Origin: Aeromonadales bacterium
GTDB lineage: Bacteria > Pseudomonadota > Gammaproteobacteria > Enterobacterales > Aeromonadaceae
Direction: 5' to 3'
DNA length: 64,000 nt
Assembly: GCA_012518835.1 (NCBI GenBank)
Contig: JAAYRH010000033.1
Span: 31,695 to 95,694 of the forward strand
The position numbers and the translations under genes were made by a program. Below are positions 44,818 to 55,936 of the stretch, piece by piece (position 1 is the stretch's first letter; each line of letters begins with the position of its first letter). The notes beneath the pieces are model-generated. The model searched no databases, had not been told where the DNA came from, and saw only the letters and a list, made by a program, of their open reading frames with translations.

Positions 44818-46125
44818 ATGTTGCCGACCCGCCCCCTGATTATTGGCCTAGGACAAACGGGCCTATCTTGTGTGCACTATTGCTTAGCTAAAGGCGTGCA
44901 GCCGGTGGTGATGGACACCCGTGCTTGCCCTGTGGGAAGCGAGCAATTACCCGAAGGCATTGAAAGGTACTTTGGTGGCTTGGATCTACAGACTATTTTG
45001 GCGGCAGAGCTGATTATCGTTAGCCCAGGAGTGCCATTAGGCACCCCCGAGTTACAAGCCGCCTTAGCCAAGGGTATTGAGATAGTCGGCGATATCGAGT
45101 TATTGGTACGGGAATGCACAGCGCCTATCATTGCTATTACTGGCTCCAATGGGAAAACCACCGTCACCACTTTATTAGGGGAGATGGCTACCGAAGCGGG
45201 GATTAAAGTCGGTGTGGGCGGTAATATTGGCATTCCTGCTCTGAGCCTGTTGCAGCCAGCAGCACCGCCACTGGAACTCATTATATTAGAGCTCTCGAGC
45301 TTTCAGTTAGAGACCACGCCTAGTTTACAGGCAAGCGCTGCTACAGTGCTCAATATCAGTGAAGATCACCTAGACCGTTACGACTCGCTGGCTCATTACC
45401 GAGATACCAAGTTGGGCATTTATCATCAAGCGCAACTGGCGGTGTTTAATCGTGAAGATCCCCAAACTTGGCCGCCGCAAGGCCAAGCCGCCATTAGCTT
45501 TGGCTTAGATGAACAAGCCTATGGCCGGGTGCTACATGAGGGTGAGCTGTGGCTAAGCCGTAATGGCCAGGCGCAATTACCTGTATCAGCATTACACATT
45601 TTAGGCAGCCATAACCAACTAAATGCGCTCGCCGCCATGGCATTGGCCGATCACGCTCAGATCCCAGTAGCAGCTCAACTTAAGGTGTTAAAACGCTTTG
45701 TAGGCTTACCTCACCGTTGCCAGTGGGTTGGCGATGTAAAGGGCGTACGCTGGGTGAATGACACTAAAGCCACTAATGTTGGAGCCACGTTGGCTGCAAT
45801 TGCTGGAGTCAAGGACGCGATCGCGGGACGACTCTGGCTCATTGCCGGCGGGCAGGGAAAAGGCCAAGACTTTTCACCGTTAATACCGGCATTACAACAA
45901 CATATTGCGACTATGGTGTGCTTTGGTGAAGATGCTAAACAACTATTAGCGCTGGCCGATAATACCCGCGCCGTTACCGATTTAGCCGCCGCGGTGGCTT
46001 GGTGTGCCGAGCACGCACAACCTAATGATTGGGTGTTATTAGCTCCGGCGTGTGCCAGTCTCGATCAGTACCCCAATTACCAGTCTCGCGGCGAGCACTT
46101 TATCGCACTGGTGGAGGCACTATGA
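44818..46125 (+). CDS. murD: UDP-MurNAc-L-Ala-D-Glu ligase MurD
   Basis: [35 protein letters not shown]. Confidence 0.97.
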   Translation: MLPTRPLIIGLGQTGLSCVHYCLAKGVQPVVMDTRACPVGSEQLPEGIERYFGGLDLQTILAAELIIVSPGVPLGTPELQAALAKGIEIVGDIELLVRECTAPIIAITGSNGKTTVTTLLGEMATEAGIKVGVGGNIGIPALSLLQPAAPPLELIILELSSFQLETTPSLQASAATVLNISEDHLDRYDSLAHYRDTKLGIYHQAQLAVFNREDPQTWPPQGQAAISFGLDEQAYGRVLHEGELWLSRNGQAQLPVSALHILGSHNQLNALAAMALADHAQIPVAAQLKVLKRFVGLPHRCQWVGDVKGVRWVNDTKATNVGATLAAIAGVKDAIAGRLWLIAGGQGKGQDFSPLIPALQQHIATMVCFGEDAKQLLALADNTRAVTDLAAAVAWCAEHAQPNDWVLLAPACASLDQYPNYQSRGEHFIALVEAL

Positions 46126-47297
46126 AGTGGTGGCCTAAGTTTGGCAGCAACTGGCTGCTGCGACCCTCGTCAGGATTAATTTACGATCGCCAGCTGGCGA
46201 TTTTATCACTGGCATTGATGGCGATAGGCTTGGTGATGGTGGCATCGGCGTCTATTTCAGAAGGGATCCATCTTGAAAATGATCCTTTTTTCTTTGTAAA
46301 ACGTCATAGTCTGTTTTTATTTATTTGCCTGATCTTAAGTGCCTTTGTAGTACAGGTGCCGATGGTTCGCTGGCAGCAATTTAATACTGCCTTCTTATTG
46401 TTATCTATTTTGCTGCTGATTGTGGTCTTGATAGTAGGGCGCGAAATTAATGGTAGTCAGCGTTGGTTACCATTAGGCCCCCTTAACATACAACCGGCCG
46501 AAGTTGCTAAGCTGGCATTGTTTACTTTTTTGGCAGGCTATTTAGTACGCCGTCAAGATGAGGTACGTGGCCGCTGGCGAGGATTTGTAAAACCGCTGGT
46601 GGTCATGGGTATTATTTCCATCTTATTGCTCCTGCAGCCAGACTTGGGCTCGGTGGTGGTGCTGTTTGTGACCACGATTGGCATGTTGTTTTTAGCTGGC
46701 GCACGGTTAAGTCAATTTGTCAGTTTACTGATCCTTGGCGCTGGGCTGGTGGTGTTACTGGTGGGTGGTTCTACCTATCGAATGCGCCGTATTACTTCAT
46801 TTATGAACCCGTGGGAAGATCCCTTTGGTAGTGGTTATCAGCTTACTCAGTCTCTAATGGCTTTTGGTCGCGGCGGCTGGTTTGGTGAAGGCTTAGGCAA
46901 TTCCATTCAAAAGTTGGAATATTTGCCTGAGGCTCATACTGACTTTGTATTTGCCATCTTAGGTGAAGAGCTGGGCTTTAGCGGCGTATTCATTGTGCTA
47001 TTGCTGCAAGCCTGGCTTGCCTTTAAGGCGCTGCAAATTGGCCAAAAAGTCCTATTGGGCGCGCGACAATATGAAGGCTACTTAGCCATGGGCATTGGCA
47101 TTTGGTTTAGCTTTCAAACTGTGGTCAACGTCGGTGCGACATCGGGTTTGCTGCCCACCAAAGGGCTAACGTTGCCGTTAGTTAGTTATGGTGGCTCCAG
47201 CTTATTAGTGATGAGCACGGCGGTGGCTATTTTACTGCGTATCGACTTTGAATGGCGTCGCGATAACATTCAAGCTCGACAAAGAGAGGTGCTATGA
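46122..47297 (+). CDS. ftsW: Peptidoglycan glycosyltransferase FtsW
   Basis: SEDS family; [27 protein letters not shown]; start MKWWPKFG overlaps murD stop (ATGA). Confidence 0.96.
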   Translation: MKWWPKFGSNWLLRPSSGLIYDRQLAILSLALMAIGLVMVASASISEGIHLENDPFFFVKRHSLFLFICLILSAFVVQVPMVRWQQFNTAFLLLSILLLIVVLIVGREINGSQRWLPLGPLNIQPAEVAKLALFTFLAGYLVRRQDEVRGRWRGFVKPLVVMGIISILLLLQPDLGSVVVLFVTTIGMLFLAGARLSQFVSLLILGAGLVVLLVGGSTYRMRRITSFMNPWEDPFGSGYQLTQSLMAFGRGGWFGEGLGNSIQKLEYLPEAHTDFVFAILGEELGFSGVFIVLLLQAWLAFKALQIGQKVLLGARQYEGYLAMGIGIWFSFQTVVNVGATSGLLPTKGLTLPLVSYGGSSLLVMSTAVAILLRIDFEWRRDNIQARQREVL

Positions 47298-48364
47298 CCG
47301 CTAAGACATTACTGATTATGGCGGGTGGCACCGGTGGCCATGTGTTTCCAGGCCTTGCCGTCGCTGACATACTGCGCAATGAAGGCTGGCATATTCACTG
47401 GTTGGGTACCGCGGATCGTATGGAGGCACAACTGGTGCCCCAGCACGGTTATCCCTTACACACCATTGCTATTGCCGGTGTGCGCGGCAATGGCTTAAAG
47501 CGTACTTTATTAGCGCCATGGCAGATCCTGAAAGCGACCTGGCAAGCACGACGTATCTTGCGTCAAGTTCAGCCCGATGTCGTACTAGGAATGGGCGGTT
47601 TTGCCGCCGGTCCTGGCGGAGTGGCTGCCCGACTTGCAGGTATTCCTTTAGTATTGCATGAGCAAAACGCAGCGGCCGGGCTAACGAACCGGTTATTAGC
47701 ACGCATTGCTCAGCAGGTATTAATGGCTTTTCCGGGGGCGTTTGCGAGTAATTCACGTACTCAAGTGGTGGGAAACCCAGTGCGTAAGGCGGTACTGAGT
47801 TTGCCACCGCCCGCTCAGCGCATTAGCGTAGCACAGCAACCCTTGCGCTTACTGGTGGTGGGTGGCAGCCTAGGCGCAAAAATACTCAACGATACCTTGC
47901 CTGCGGCCGTTGCTAAAGTCGGCAATATTCAAGTGCGCCACCAAAGTGGTAAAGGCAATGGTGAGGCAGTACAGCGGTCATACCAGCAATTAGGCATTGA
48001 CGCTGAGGTGAGTGACTTTATAGATGATATGGCGAGCGCTTATGCGCAGTCAGATTTAGTGGTGTGTCGGGCTGGCGCCTTAACGGTGTCAGAAGTTGCC
48101 GCCGCAGGCATTGGGGCTATTTTTGTACCACTGCCCCATGCGGTGGACGATCACCAAACAAAAAATGCCCGTTCTCTATCAGAGCACGGGGCGGCGCTGT
48201 TATTAGGGCAAAGCCAATTAAATGTCGACGCGCTGGCGCAGCAGTTACAGGAGCTTAGCGTGTCCCGTGAGCAGTTGTTGGCCATGGCTGAGCAAGCTCG
48301 CGCGCTGGCCATTCCCGATGCCGCTGAGCGGGTGGCTGATTGTTTGCGCCGCATGACCCAATAA
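47294..48364 (+). CDS. murG: MurG N-acetylglucosaminyltransferase
   Basis: [28 protein letters not shown]. Confidence 0.98.
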   Translation: MTAKTLLIMAGGTGGHVFPGLAVADILRNEGWHIHWLGTADRMEAQLVPQHGYPLHTIAIAGVRGNGLKRTLLAPWQILKATWQARRILRQVQPDVVLGMGGFAAGPGGVAARLAGIPLVLHEQNAAAGLTNRLLARIAQQVLMAFPGAFASNSRTQVVGNPVRKAVLSLPPPAQRISVAQQPLRLLVVGGSLGAKILNDTLPAAVAKVGNIQVRHQSGKGNGEAVQRSYQQLGIDAEVSDFIDDMASAYAQSDLVVCRAGALTVSEVAAAGIGAIFVPLPHAVDDHQTKNARSLSEHGAALLLGQSQLNVDALAQQLQELSVSREQLLAMAEQARALAIPDAAERVADCLRRMTQ

Positions 48365-48377
48365 ATGAGAGAGTGGT

Positions 48378-49838
48378 ATGACGAAGGTTGAACTGGCAAA
48401 ACTCAGAAGCATGGTGCCTGAAATGAGACGGGTGCGTCGTATCCACTTTATTGGCATTGGTGGTGCCGGTATGGGCGGCATTGCAGAAGTGCTTGGTAAC
48501 GAGGGTTATACCATTTCAGGATCGGACATTGCATATAATGCAGTGACCGACCGACTGGCGGCTATGGGCGCGACGATTTATCTCGGCCATGCTCCGAGTC
48601 AAGTCGCCGAAGCCAGTGTGGTTGTGATCTCGACGGCCATTGCTGCCGATAACCCTGAGTTGTTAGCTGCTCGAGCGCGCCGTATTCCTGTGGTGCGCCG
48701 TGCCGAAATGTTGGCAGAGTTAATGCGCTTTCGCCATGGTGTGGCCGTGGCCGGTACTCATGGTAAAACGACCACCACCAGCTTAATTGCTAGTATTTAT
48801 GGGGAAGCGGGGCGTGATCCTACCTTTGTGATCGGTGGCTTACTCAATAGTGCGGGCTGTAATGCCCGTTTAGGCTCCAGCCGGTATCTTATTGCCGAAG
48901 CCGACGAAAGCGATGCCTCTTTTTTGCATCTGCAGCCGATGGTCTCCATAGTAACCAATATTGAAGCCGACCATATGGACACCTATGGAGGCGATTTTAG
49001 TAAGTTAGAAAATACCTTCGTGGATTTTTTACATAATTTACCCTTCTACGGTTTATCGGTGTTGTGCATCGACGATGAGGTGGTGCGTCATTTAATGCCG
49101 CGTATTAGCCGCCAGTCGGTGACCTACGGGTTTGCCGCCGATGCAGACTACCGTATCGAAGATTTTAGCCAACAGCGCGAAAGTAGCCACTTTAAAGTGT
49201 GCCGCCCCGATGGTAGTTGTTTAGCGGTACAGCTTAATTTACCCGGTCGTCATAATGCCCAAAATGCGACGGCGGCGATTGCGGTGGCCTGTGAGGATGG
49301 GGTGGCTGATGAAGCTATCTTAGCGGCCTTACTTAAGTTTGAAGGTGTGGGCCGTCGTTTCCAACATTATGGTGAGTTTGAGACCGGCCGTGGGCAAGTG
49401 AAGTTAGTCGATGATTACGGCCATCACCCCAGTGAGGTACGGGCGACACAAAATGCGGTGCGGGCGGGCTGGCCAGAGCGGCGGTTAGTCACTATTTATC
49501 AGCCGCACCGCTATAGCCGAACTCGAGATCTTTATGAAGATTTTGTGGATGTATTAGCAAAAACTGACGTATTAATCTTGCTAGAGGTTTATAGTGCGGG
49601 CGAGACGCCTATCCCTGGCGCAGACAGCCGAGCATTGTGCCGCTCCATTCGCAGCCGAGGCACCATAGAGCCTATATATGCTGCGACGCCAGAAGAAGTA
49701 CCGCATATATTGTCTCAGGTGCTACAAGAGGGCGATTTAGTATTAACTCAAGGTGCAGGTAATATTGGCGCCTTGGCTCGTCAGCTAGGCCAGTTACAAC
49801 TTGATATCTCTGCCATGCAGCAAGGAGAGCAGCTATGA
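48378..49838 (+). CDS. murC: UDP-MurNAc-L-alanine ligase MurC
   Basis: [33 protein letters not shown]. Confidence 0.98.
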   Translation: MTKVELAKLRSMVPEMRRVRRIHFIGIGGAGMGGIAEVLGNEGYTISGSDIAYNAVTDRLAAMGATIYLGHAPSQVAEASVVVISTAIAADNPELLAARARRIPVVRRAEMLAELMRFRHGVAVAGTHGKTTTTSLIASIYGEAGRDPTFVIGGLLNSAGCNARLGSSRYLIAEADESDASFLHLQPMVSIVTNIEADHMDTYGGDFSKLENTFVDFLHNLPFYGLSVLCIDDEVVRHLMPRISRQSVTYGFAADADYRIEDFSQQRESSHFKVCRPDGSCLAVQLNLPGRHNAQNATAAIAVACEDGVADEAILAALLKFEGVGRRFQHYGEFETGRGQVKLVDDYGHHPSEVRATQNAVRAGWPERRLVTIYQPHRYSRTRDLYEDFVDVLAKTDVLILLEVYSAGETPIPGADSRALCRSIRSRGTIEPIYAATPEEVPHILSQVLQEGDLVLTQGAGNIGALARQLGQLQLDISAMQQGEQL

Positions 49839-50752
49839 AGAAATTTGGAAAAGTCGCCGTCTTATATGGAGGCCATGCGGCAGAGCGTGAAGTATCATTG
49901 CGCTCCGGAGCGGCAGTGCTAGCCGGCTTACAGCGGGCAGGCGTAGATGCGCATGGCATTGATACCCAAGATTATCCGCTAGCGCGTCTGTTAGAAGATG
50001 GCTTTGAGCGCGCTTTTATAGTGGTGCATGGCCGGGGCGGTGAAGATGGTGCCTTGCAAGGCGCTCTAGAGCATTTAGGGTTGCCCTACACCGGCTCGCG
50101 AGTATTAGGCTCGGCATTGGCGATGGATAAAATACGCACCAAGCAAGTATGGAAAACCTTGGGCTTGCCCACCGCGGACTTTAAAGTGGTGCATAAAAAT
50201 ACTTTTAAGGCCGAAGATGCGGTGACCTTATTGGGTCAGTTTGATGGACCTATCTTTGTCAAACCCGCCAATGAAGGTTCCAGCATTGGTATGACCAAAG
50301 CCACCGATGCGATTACTTTAGCCGATGCGATTGCACAAGCCTTTACCTTTGATGACGAAGTGTTGTTAGAGCGTTTTATTGAAGGTGAAGAGTATACGGT
50401 GAGCATTTTAGGGGAGCAGGCGCTGCCGGCGATCCGTTTACGAACGCCTCATGACTTTTATGATTACTCCGCAAAGTACCAGTCGGGCGATACTGAGTAC
50501 TTATGCCCTTGTGGTTTAGATGAGGCCGATGAGCAAGCGTTGGGCGAGCTAAGTGTCGCCGCTTTTAAGGCCGTCGCGGCCAGTGGTTGGGGGCGGGTGG
50601 ATTTAATGCGCGACCAACAAGGCCAATGGTGTTTACTAGAAGTAAATACGGTGCCGGGCATGACGGAAACCAGCTTAGTCCCTAAATCAGCAGCGGTGGC
50701 GAATTTATCTTTTGATGAACTAGTAGTAGCTGTGTTGGAAATGGCGCACTGA
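49835..50752 (+). CDS. ddl: D-alanine-D-alanine ligase
   Basis: [39 protein letters not shown]. Confidence 0.97.
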   Translation: MKKFGKVAVLYGGHAAEREVSLRSGAAVLAGLQRAGVDAHGIDTQDYPLARLLEDGFERAFIVVHGRGGEDGALQGALEHLGLPYTGSRVLGSALAMDKIRTKQVWKTLGLPTADFKVVHKNTFKAEDAVTLLGQFDGPIFVKPANEGSSIGMTKATDAITLADAIAQAFTFDDEVLLERFIEGEEYTVSILGEQALPAIRLRTPHDFYDYSAKYQSGDTEYLCPCGLDEADEQALGELSVAAFKAVAASGWGRVDLMRDQQGQWCLLEVNTVPGMTETSLVPKSAAVANLSFDELVVAVLEMAH

Positions 50753-50753
50753 T

Positions 50754-51521
50754 ATGACGTCTGCGGTCACTCGAACTCGGCTAGCATTTATTGCTGGTTT
50801 GACCTTCTTTTTGGTAGTGCTTTCTACCTTGCTGTGGGGGCTGTGGTTGCTGGTGGCGTGGATGACGGCAGCCAATCAGGTGCCGTTGAACAACTTAATA
50901 GTGCAAGGAGAGCATCACTATCTAAGCCGTGACATGGTACGAGAAACTGTGTTGCAGCTACCTGAGGTAGGGAACTTTTTTGCGCTCGAAGTGGATAAGG
51001 TACAGCAGCAGGTACAAGCTCTGCCTTGGGTTTATCAAACTTCAGTACGTAAACAATGGCCAGACACCCTGCGGGTCTATATTGTTGAACAACAAGTGGC
51101 CAGCCGCTGGAACCAAGACGCGCTATTAAATACCCAAGGAGAGATCTTCAGAGCTAACCTTGGAGAGACAAGCTTAGTGTCTTTATCGGGGCCTGATGAT
51201 GAGTCGGCACGAGTATTAAAAGAGTATCAGCGGCTGACCAGCTTATTAACACCCAAGGGTTATCAGATTGAAAGTGTCCATTTGACACCTCGTTTGTCTT
51301 GGGAATTAACATTAGAAAATGGAATAAAACTGTTGCTGGGCCGCGAGGCTATTACGGCAAGGTTACAACGATTTATTGATGTCTATCCGGGTATCGAAGA
51401 GCGCGAGCGAGTCGCTTATCTCGACTTACGTTACGATACTGGGCTGGCAGTGGGATGGAAGCAGGACGAAGAGACGGATAATGACCAAGAGCGCGGAAAG
51501 AAATCTGATCGTCGGGCTTGA
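50754..51521 (+). CDS. ftsQ: Cell division protein FtsQ
   Basis: POTRA/FtsQ domain after single TM; LPWVYQTSVRKQWPDTLRVYIVEQ. Confidence 0.95.
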   Translation: MTSAVTRTRLAFIAGLTFFLVVLSTLLWGLWLLVAWMTAANQVPLNNLIVQGEHHYLSRDMVRETVLQLPEVGNFFALEVDKVQQQVQALPWVYQTSVRKQWPDTLRVYIVEQQVASRWNQDALLNTQGEIFRANLGETSLVSLSGPDDESARVLKEYQRLTSLLTPKGYQIESVHLTPRLSWELTLENGIKLLLGREAITARLQRFIDVYPGIEERERVAYLDLRYDTGLAVGWKQDEETDNDQERGKKSDRRA

Positions 51522-52737
51522 TATCGGCACGGCTAAAGTCACAGCTTTAGTAGGAGAGGTATTGCCAGACGGCGACCTTAATGTCATTGGCCTTGGCAGC
51601 CATTCCTCTAAAGGCATGGATAAAGGCGGTGTGAACGATATTGAATCAGTGGTGAAATCACTGAAGCGCGCGGTTGATGAAGCAGAAATGATGGCGGACT
51701 GTCAGATAACCTCGGTCTACTTAGGGTTGTCGGGCAAGCACATTGATTGTCGTAATGAGACCGGTATGGTGCCGATCTCCGATGAAGAAGTGACTCAAGA
51801 AGACTTAGATAATGTAATTCATACGGCTAAGTCGGTACGACTGTCCGATGAGCATAGGGTCTTACACGTATTGCCTCAAGAGTATTCTATCGACTTTCAA
51901 GAAGGGATAAAAAACCCTATTGGTCTGTCGGGGGTGCGCATGCATGCCAAGGTACATCTAATCACTTGTCATAATGATATGGCGCGCAATATTGAAAAAT
52001 GCGTGGAACGATTAGGGCTGCGAGTAGACCAATTGATATTTAGCGCACTGGCTTCTAGCTATGCGGTACTCACCGACGACGAAAAAGAGTTAGGTGTGTG
52101 TGTGGTAGATATTGGCGGTGGCACCATGGACATGGCGGTATTTACCGGTGGCGCCTTGCGTCATACTAAGGTGATTCCCTATGCTGGTAGTACGGTGACC
52201 AGTGATATTGCTTATGCCTTTGGGACCCCACCGCTGGATGCTGAAGCGATTAAAGTGCGCCATGGTGGTGCATTTAGTCGTTTAGTCAGTAAAGAAGATA
52301 CCATTGAGGTGCCCAGTGTTGGCGGTCGTCCGGCTCGTAGCCTACAACGTCAGACCTTGGCCGAAGTCATCGAACCTCGCTATAGCGAATTGTTGGGTAT
52401 GATTAATCAAGAACTCAGTAAAATTCAGAGCGAGCTAAAAAAGACGGGCGTTAAACACCAGTTAGCGGCGGGATTAGTATTAACGGGAGGGGCAGCGCAA
52501 ATTGAAGGCTTGGTAGAATGTGCTGAACAAATTTTTCAGTGCCAAGTACGCATTGGCCAGCCCAGCGGTGTCAAAGGACTATCAGATTATGTTGAAACAC
52601 CGGTGTACTCCACCGCGGTGGGTTTGTTGCATTATGGGAAAGAGCATCAATCGACACCTCAACAAGATTATAACGGCAAGTCCAGTGTCAGTTCGTTCTT
52701 TAAACGAGTAGGTAACTGGTTGCGTGGCGAATTCTAA
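51481..52737 (+). CDS. ftsA: Cell division protein FtsA
   Basis: NLIVGLDIGTAKVTALVGEV; C-terminal amphipathic helix FFKRVGNWLRGEF; start internal to the track ORF. Confidence 0.97.
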   Translation: MTKSAERNLIVGLDIGTAKVTALVGEVLPDGDLNVIGLGSHSSKGMDKGGVNDIESVVKSLKRAVDEAEMMADCQITSVYLGLSGKHIDCRNETGMVPISDEEVTQEDLDNVIHTAKSVRLSDEHRVLHVLPQEYSIDFQEGIKNPIGLSGVRMHAKVHLITCHNDMARNIEKCVERLGLRVDQLIFSALASSYAVLTDDEKELGVCVVDIGGGTMDMAVFTGGALRHTKVIPYAGSTVTSDIAYAFGTPPLDAEAIKVRHGGAFSRLVSKEDTIEVPSVGGRPARSLQRQTLAEVIEPRYSELLGMINQELSKIQSELKKTGVKHQLAAGLVLTGGAAQIEGLVECAEQIFQCQVRIGQPSGVKGLSDYVETPVYSTAVGLLHYGKEHQSTPQQDYNGKSSVSSFFKRVGNWLRGEF

Positions 52738-52793
52738 TCTTAGTGGGATTACCTTAGCGGTCCTCACCACAAGAGCACAGCGGAGAAATTTTT

Positions 52794-53936
52794 ATGTTTG
52801 AACTGATGAATGATCATGAGCAAGAAGCCGTTATTAAAGTGGTCGGCGTGGGCGGCGGCGGCGGTAATGCCGTTGAGCATATGGTGCGAGAAAACTTAGA
52901 AGGCGTAGAGTTTTTGGCGGTGAATACCGATGCTCAAGCACTGCGTAACTCCAGTGCAAGCAGCACCTTGCAAGTGGGTACCGAGATCACCAAAGGGCTG
53001 GGTGCCGGCGCCAACCCAGAAGTGGGCCGCGATGCCGCACTAGAAGACCGAGATGCTATTCGCGATATGCTAGAGGGTGCCGACATGGTGTTTATTGCTG
53101 CCGGTATGGGCGGCGGTACCGGCACCGGCGCGGCGCCAGTGGTAGCAGAAGTGGCTAAAGAGCTGGGAATTTTAACCGTAGCGGTGGTGACTAAGCCGTT
53201 TGCCTTTGAAGGCAAAAAGCGCATGAGCTATGCCGAGCAAGGTATCAATGAGTTGGCTAAGCACGTGGACTCCTTGATCACCATTCCTAACGATAAGCTG
53301 CTCAAAGTATTGGGCCGTGGCATTTCATTACTCGACGCTTTTAGAGCGGCAAACGATGTGTTGCTGGGTGCGGTACAAGGCATCGCTGAGCTAATTACTC
53401 GTCCTGGTTTGATAAACGTCGACTTTGCCGACGTGCGTACCGTGATGCGTGAAATGGGTACCGCCATGATGGGTACCGGTCACGCTACAGGTGAAGATCG
53501 AGCCGAAGAGGCTGCTGAAAAGGCGATTTCTAGCCCGTTACTAGAAGATGTGGACTTAGCTGGTGCACGGGGTATTTTAGTGAATATTACCGCGGGTCTA
53601 GATATGACCATAGAAGAGTTTGAAACCGTAGGTAATGCAGTTAAAGCTTTTGCTTCGGAGAACGCCACTGTGGTGGTAGGCACGGTGCTGGACCCAGAGA
53701 TTACCGATGAGCTACGCGTCACTGTCGTGGCGACGGGCATTGGCGCTGAGCGTAAGCCAGATATTACCTTAGTTAAGTCAGGCACTAGCAGCCGTGATGA
53801 CAATGGCATGCGCCAAGTAGACAATGCTCGAGAAGACCAAACGGGTAAAATGGTGGTTAATGCCGATAATACTCAAGCCAAAAGTGACATGGATTATTTA
53901 GATATTCCTGCCTTTTTGCGTAAACAGGCCGATTAA
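52794..53936 (+). CDS. ftsZ: Cell division protein FtsZ
   Basis: [20 protein letters not shown] tubulin signature; C-terminal [14 protein letters not shown]. Confidence 0.99.
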   Translation: MFELMNDHEQEAVIKVVGVGGGGGNAVEHMVRENLEGVEFLAVNTDAQALRNSSASSTLQVGTEITKGLGAGANPEVGRDAALEDRDAIRDMLEGADMVFIAAGMGGGTGTGAAPVVAEVAKELGILTVAVVTKPFAFEGKKRMSYAEQGINELAKHVDSLITIPNDKLLKVLGRGISLLDAFRAANDVLLGAVQGIAELITRPGLINVDFADVRTVMREMGTAMMGTGHATGEDRAEEAAEKAISSPLLEDVDLAGARGILVNITAGLDMTIEEFETVGNAVKAFASENATVVVGTVLDPEITDELRVTVVATGIGAERKPDITLVKSGTSSRDDNGMRQVDNAREDQTGKMVVNADNTQAKSDMDYLDIPAFLRKQAD

Positions 53937-53949
53937 ATAAAAGGCGAAA

Positions 53950-53978
53950 TTGGCGGTAAACCATTATTATGCTAGCAT
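53950..53978 (+). promoter_or_regulatory. Putative lpxC promoter (TTGGCG - 17 bp - TAGCAT)
   Basis: -35/-10 spacing of 17 in the ftsZ-lpxC gap; a perfect 12-bp palindrome TATGCTAGCATA overlaps the -10. Confidence 0.4.
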
Positions 53979-54043
53979 ACGAGGCTGATTGAACTAGGTT
54001 CAAATCTGGCCACTTTGGCGGATAGGTTACTGGCGGATACTTT

Positions 54044-54967
54044 ATGATTAGACAACGAACGTTAAAAAATACCGTGCAAGCTACTGGAATAGGCTTGCAC
54101 TCCGGACATAAGGTACAAATGACCTTTGTGCCTGCGCCGGCAAACACAGGTATTGTGTTTCGTCGTACCGATCTTACCCCTACTGTCGACATTAAAGCAG
54201 AGGCCGCATTAGTTAAAGATACCATGCTGTGCACCGCTTTAGTTAATGAAGATGGTGTACGGGTTTCTACCATAGAACACTTATCTGCAGCCTTAGCCGG
54301 CTTAGGCATCGATAATCTCTTTATAGAAGTTGATGCCCCGGAAATTCCGGTAATGGATGGCAGCTCGCATCCTTTTATTTACTTACTGCAATCGGGTGGT
54401 ATTCACGAACTTAATGCGCTGAAGCGTTTTATTCGCATTAAAGAGACCATTCGCGTAGAAGACGGCGACAAATGGGCCGAGCTTCGCCCTTATGGTGATG
54501 GCTTTAAAATGGATTTAACTATCGATTTTGACCATCCCGTGTTTGCGGGACAGCCTCAGCAGTTGGTGCTCGACTTTTCTGGCGCCGCGTTCGTCAAAGA
54601 GTTAAGCCGAGCGCGCACTTTTGGCTTTATGCGAGATATTGAGTACTTACATTCACAAAATCTAGCCCTAGGTGGCAGTCTAGAAAACGCTGTGGTACTG
54701 GATGATTATAAAGTACTGAACGAAGACGGTCTGCGCTATCCTAACGAGTTTGTTAAGCATAAAATGCTGGATGCGATTGGCGACCTTTATATGTGTAATC
54801 ACAGCATTTTAGGCGAGTTCTGTGCTTATAAAACGGGACATGCCCTTAATAACACCTTGTTGCGTGCCATGCTGGCCAACACACAAGCATGGGAGCTGGT
54901 CACCTTTGGCGAACAAGACGCCACTTCTCCCATTCGTTATTACGACCATGCTTATAGCCCCGCCTAA
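54044..54967 (+). CDS. lpxC: UDP-3-O-acyl-N-acetylglucosamine deacetylase LpxC
   Basis: [29 protein letters not shown]-like [19 protein letters not shown]. Confidence 0.98.
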   Translation: MIRQRTLKNTVQATGIGLHSGHKVQMTFVPAPANTGIVFRRTDLTPTVDIKAEAALVKDTMLCTALVNEDGVRVSTIEHLSAALAGLGIDNLFIEVDAPEIPVMDGSSHPFIYLLQSGGIHELNALKRFIRIKETIRVEDGDKWAELRPYGDGFKMDLTIDFDHPVFAGQPQQLVLDFSGAAFVKELSRARTFGFMRDIEYLHSQNLALGGSLENAVVLDDYKVLNEDGLRYPNEFVKHKMLDAIGDLYMCNHSILGEFCAYKTGHALNNTLLRAMLANTQAWELVTFGEQDATSPIRYYDHAYSPA

Positions 54968-54979
54968 GTAATATTCAAG

Positions 54980-55012
54980 ACACACCAGCCTACTTAATGC
55001 TGGTGTGTTTTC
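54980..55012 (+). terminator. Intrinsic terminator after lpxC
   Basis: ACACACCAGCctacttaatGCTGGTGTGTTTT. Confidence 0.85.
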
Positions 55013-55036
55013 TTTTCTCAGCCGTAGTGTAATTTC

Positions 55037-55888
55037 ATGAACCATACCGCTTCTGTTGCTGGCGCTAATGCCAAGTTTCACTTTCCCCTGTATGGCTGGC
55101 TATTGTTATTGCTAGTGGCTCAGCTACCGGTGACCTTATATTTTTATAGTCAATGGCAGCACCTCCAACAGCAACACCGCCAGTTAACTCAACAGTTGCA
55201 GCAACAAACCCATTATCAACAGCAGCAAATGAGCCAAGTAGGCCAACGCCTAGGTCAGTTGCAAGCAGAGCTAGGTCAGTTGAGCAATTTAGGCCAGCGC
55301 TTAAGGGCTGACTATGGTCTGGCCGGTGAGCTGCCTTTGCCGGGTGTTAGTCCTTCGGTTTTTTCTGTGCCCATCACCCGTTTTTCTGCTCTGCATCAAA
55401 CCTTGACGCAAGTGAGCCAACAGACCCAAGAATATGGGATGAGCTTTGCAGCACTTGAATCCTTACTGCTTAACCTCCATATCAATCAATTAACTGAAAT
55501 CAATGGTCACCCAGTACCGGGGCACAGCCGTATGAATTCTGGGTTTGGAAAAAGAGTTGATCCCTTTACTCGCCAAGCACGTTGGCATCGCGGATTAGAT
55601 TTTTCTGGGCAATTAGATGAGCCCATTGCTGCCACTGCCGCGGGAGTGGTGAGCCTTGCGAAGTATCACCCCGATTTTGGTAACATGGTTGAAATTAACC
55701 ATGGGCAAGGTTTTACGACTCGCTATGCTCATTTAAATAGCCAGCAGGTATCGGTAGGTGAGCGAGTAGATAAAGGGCAAGAGATAGCCCGTATGGGGCG
55801 CACCGGTAGAGCGACAGGAGTGCACCTGCATTATGAAGTATTAAAGGGTAACAGACAGCTGGATCCAGCGCGTTTCTTGCCGCATTAA
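55037..55888 (+). CDS. M23 family metallopeptidase with N-terminal TM and coiled coil
   Basis: MNSGFGKRVDPFTRQARWHRGLDFSG, GRATGVHLHYEV LytM catalytic motifs. Confidence 0.92.
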   Translation: MNHTASVAGANAKFHFPLYGWLLLLLVAQLPVTLYFYSQWQHLQQQHRQLTQQLQQQTHYQQQQMSQVGQRLGQLQAELGQLSNLGQRLRADYGLAGELPLPGVSPSVFSVPITRFSALHQTLTQVSQQTQEYGMSFAALESLLLNLHINQLTEINGHPVPGHSRMNSGFGKRVDPFTRQARWHRGLDFSGQLDEPIAATAAGVVSLAKYHPDFGNMVEINHGQGFTTRYAHLNSQQVSVGERVDKGQEIARMGRTGRATGVHLHYEVLKGNRQLDPARFLPH

Positions 55889-55936
55889 GTTCGCCCCCGT
55901 AGGGGTTTTATTTTTCATTATCATTATTGGCCACTT

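Noticed and set aside
53480-53824. 114-aa minus-strand ORF inside ftsZ
   Set aside because: Ser/Thr/Pro-rich translation typical of antisense shadows.
55037-55888. M23 peptidase as a SecM-like arrest protein
   Set aside because: C-terminus ...LHYEVLKGNRQLDPARFLPH is a normal LytM-domain end with no arrest-like motif; kept only as a positional observation.
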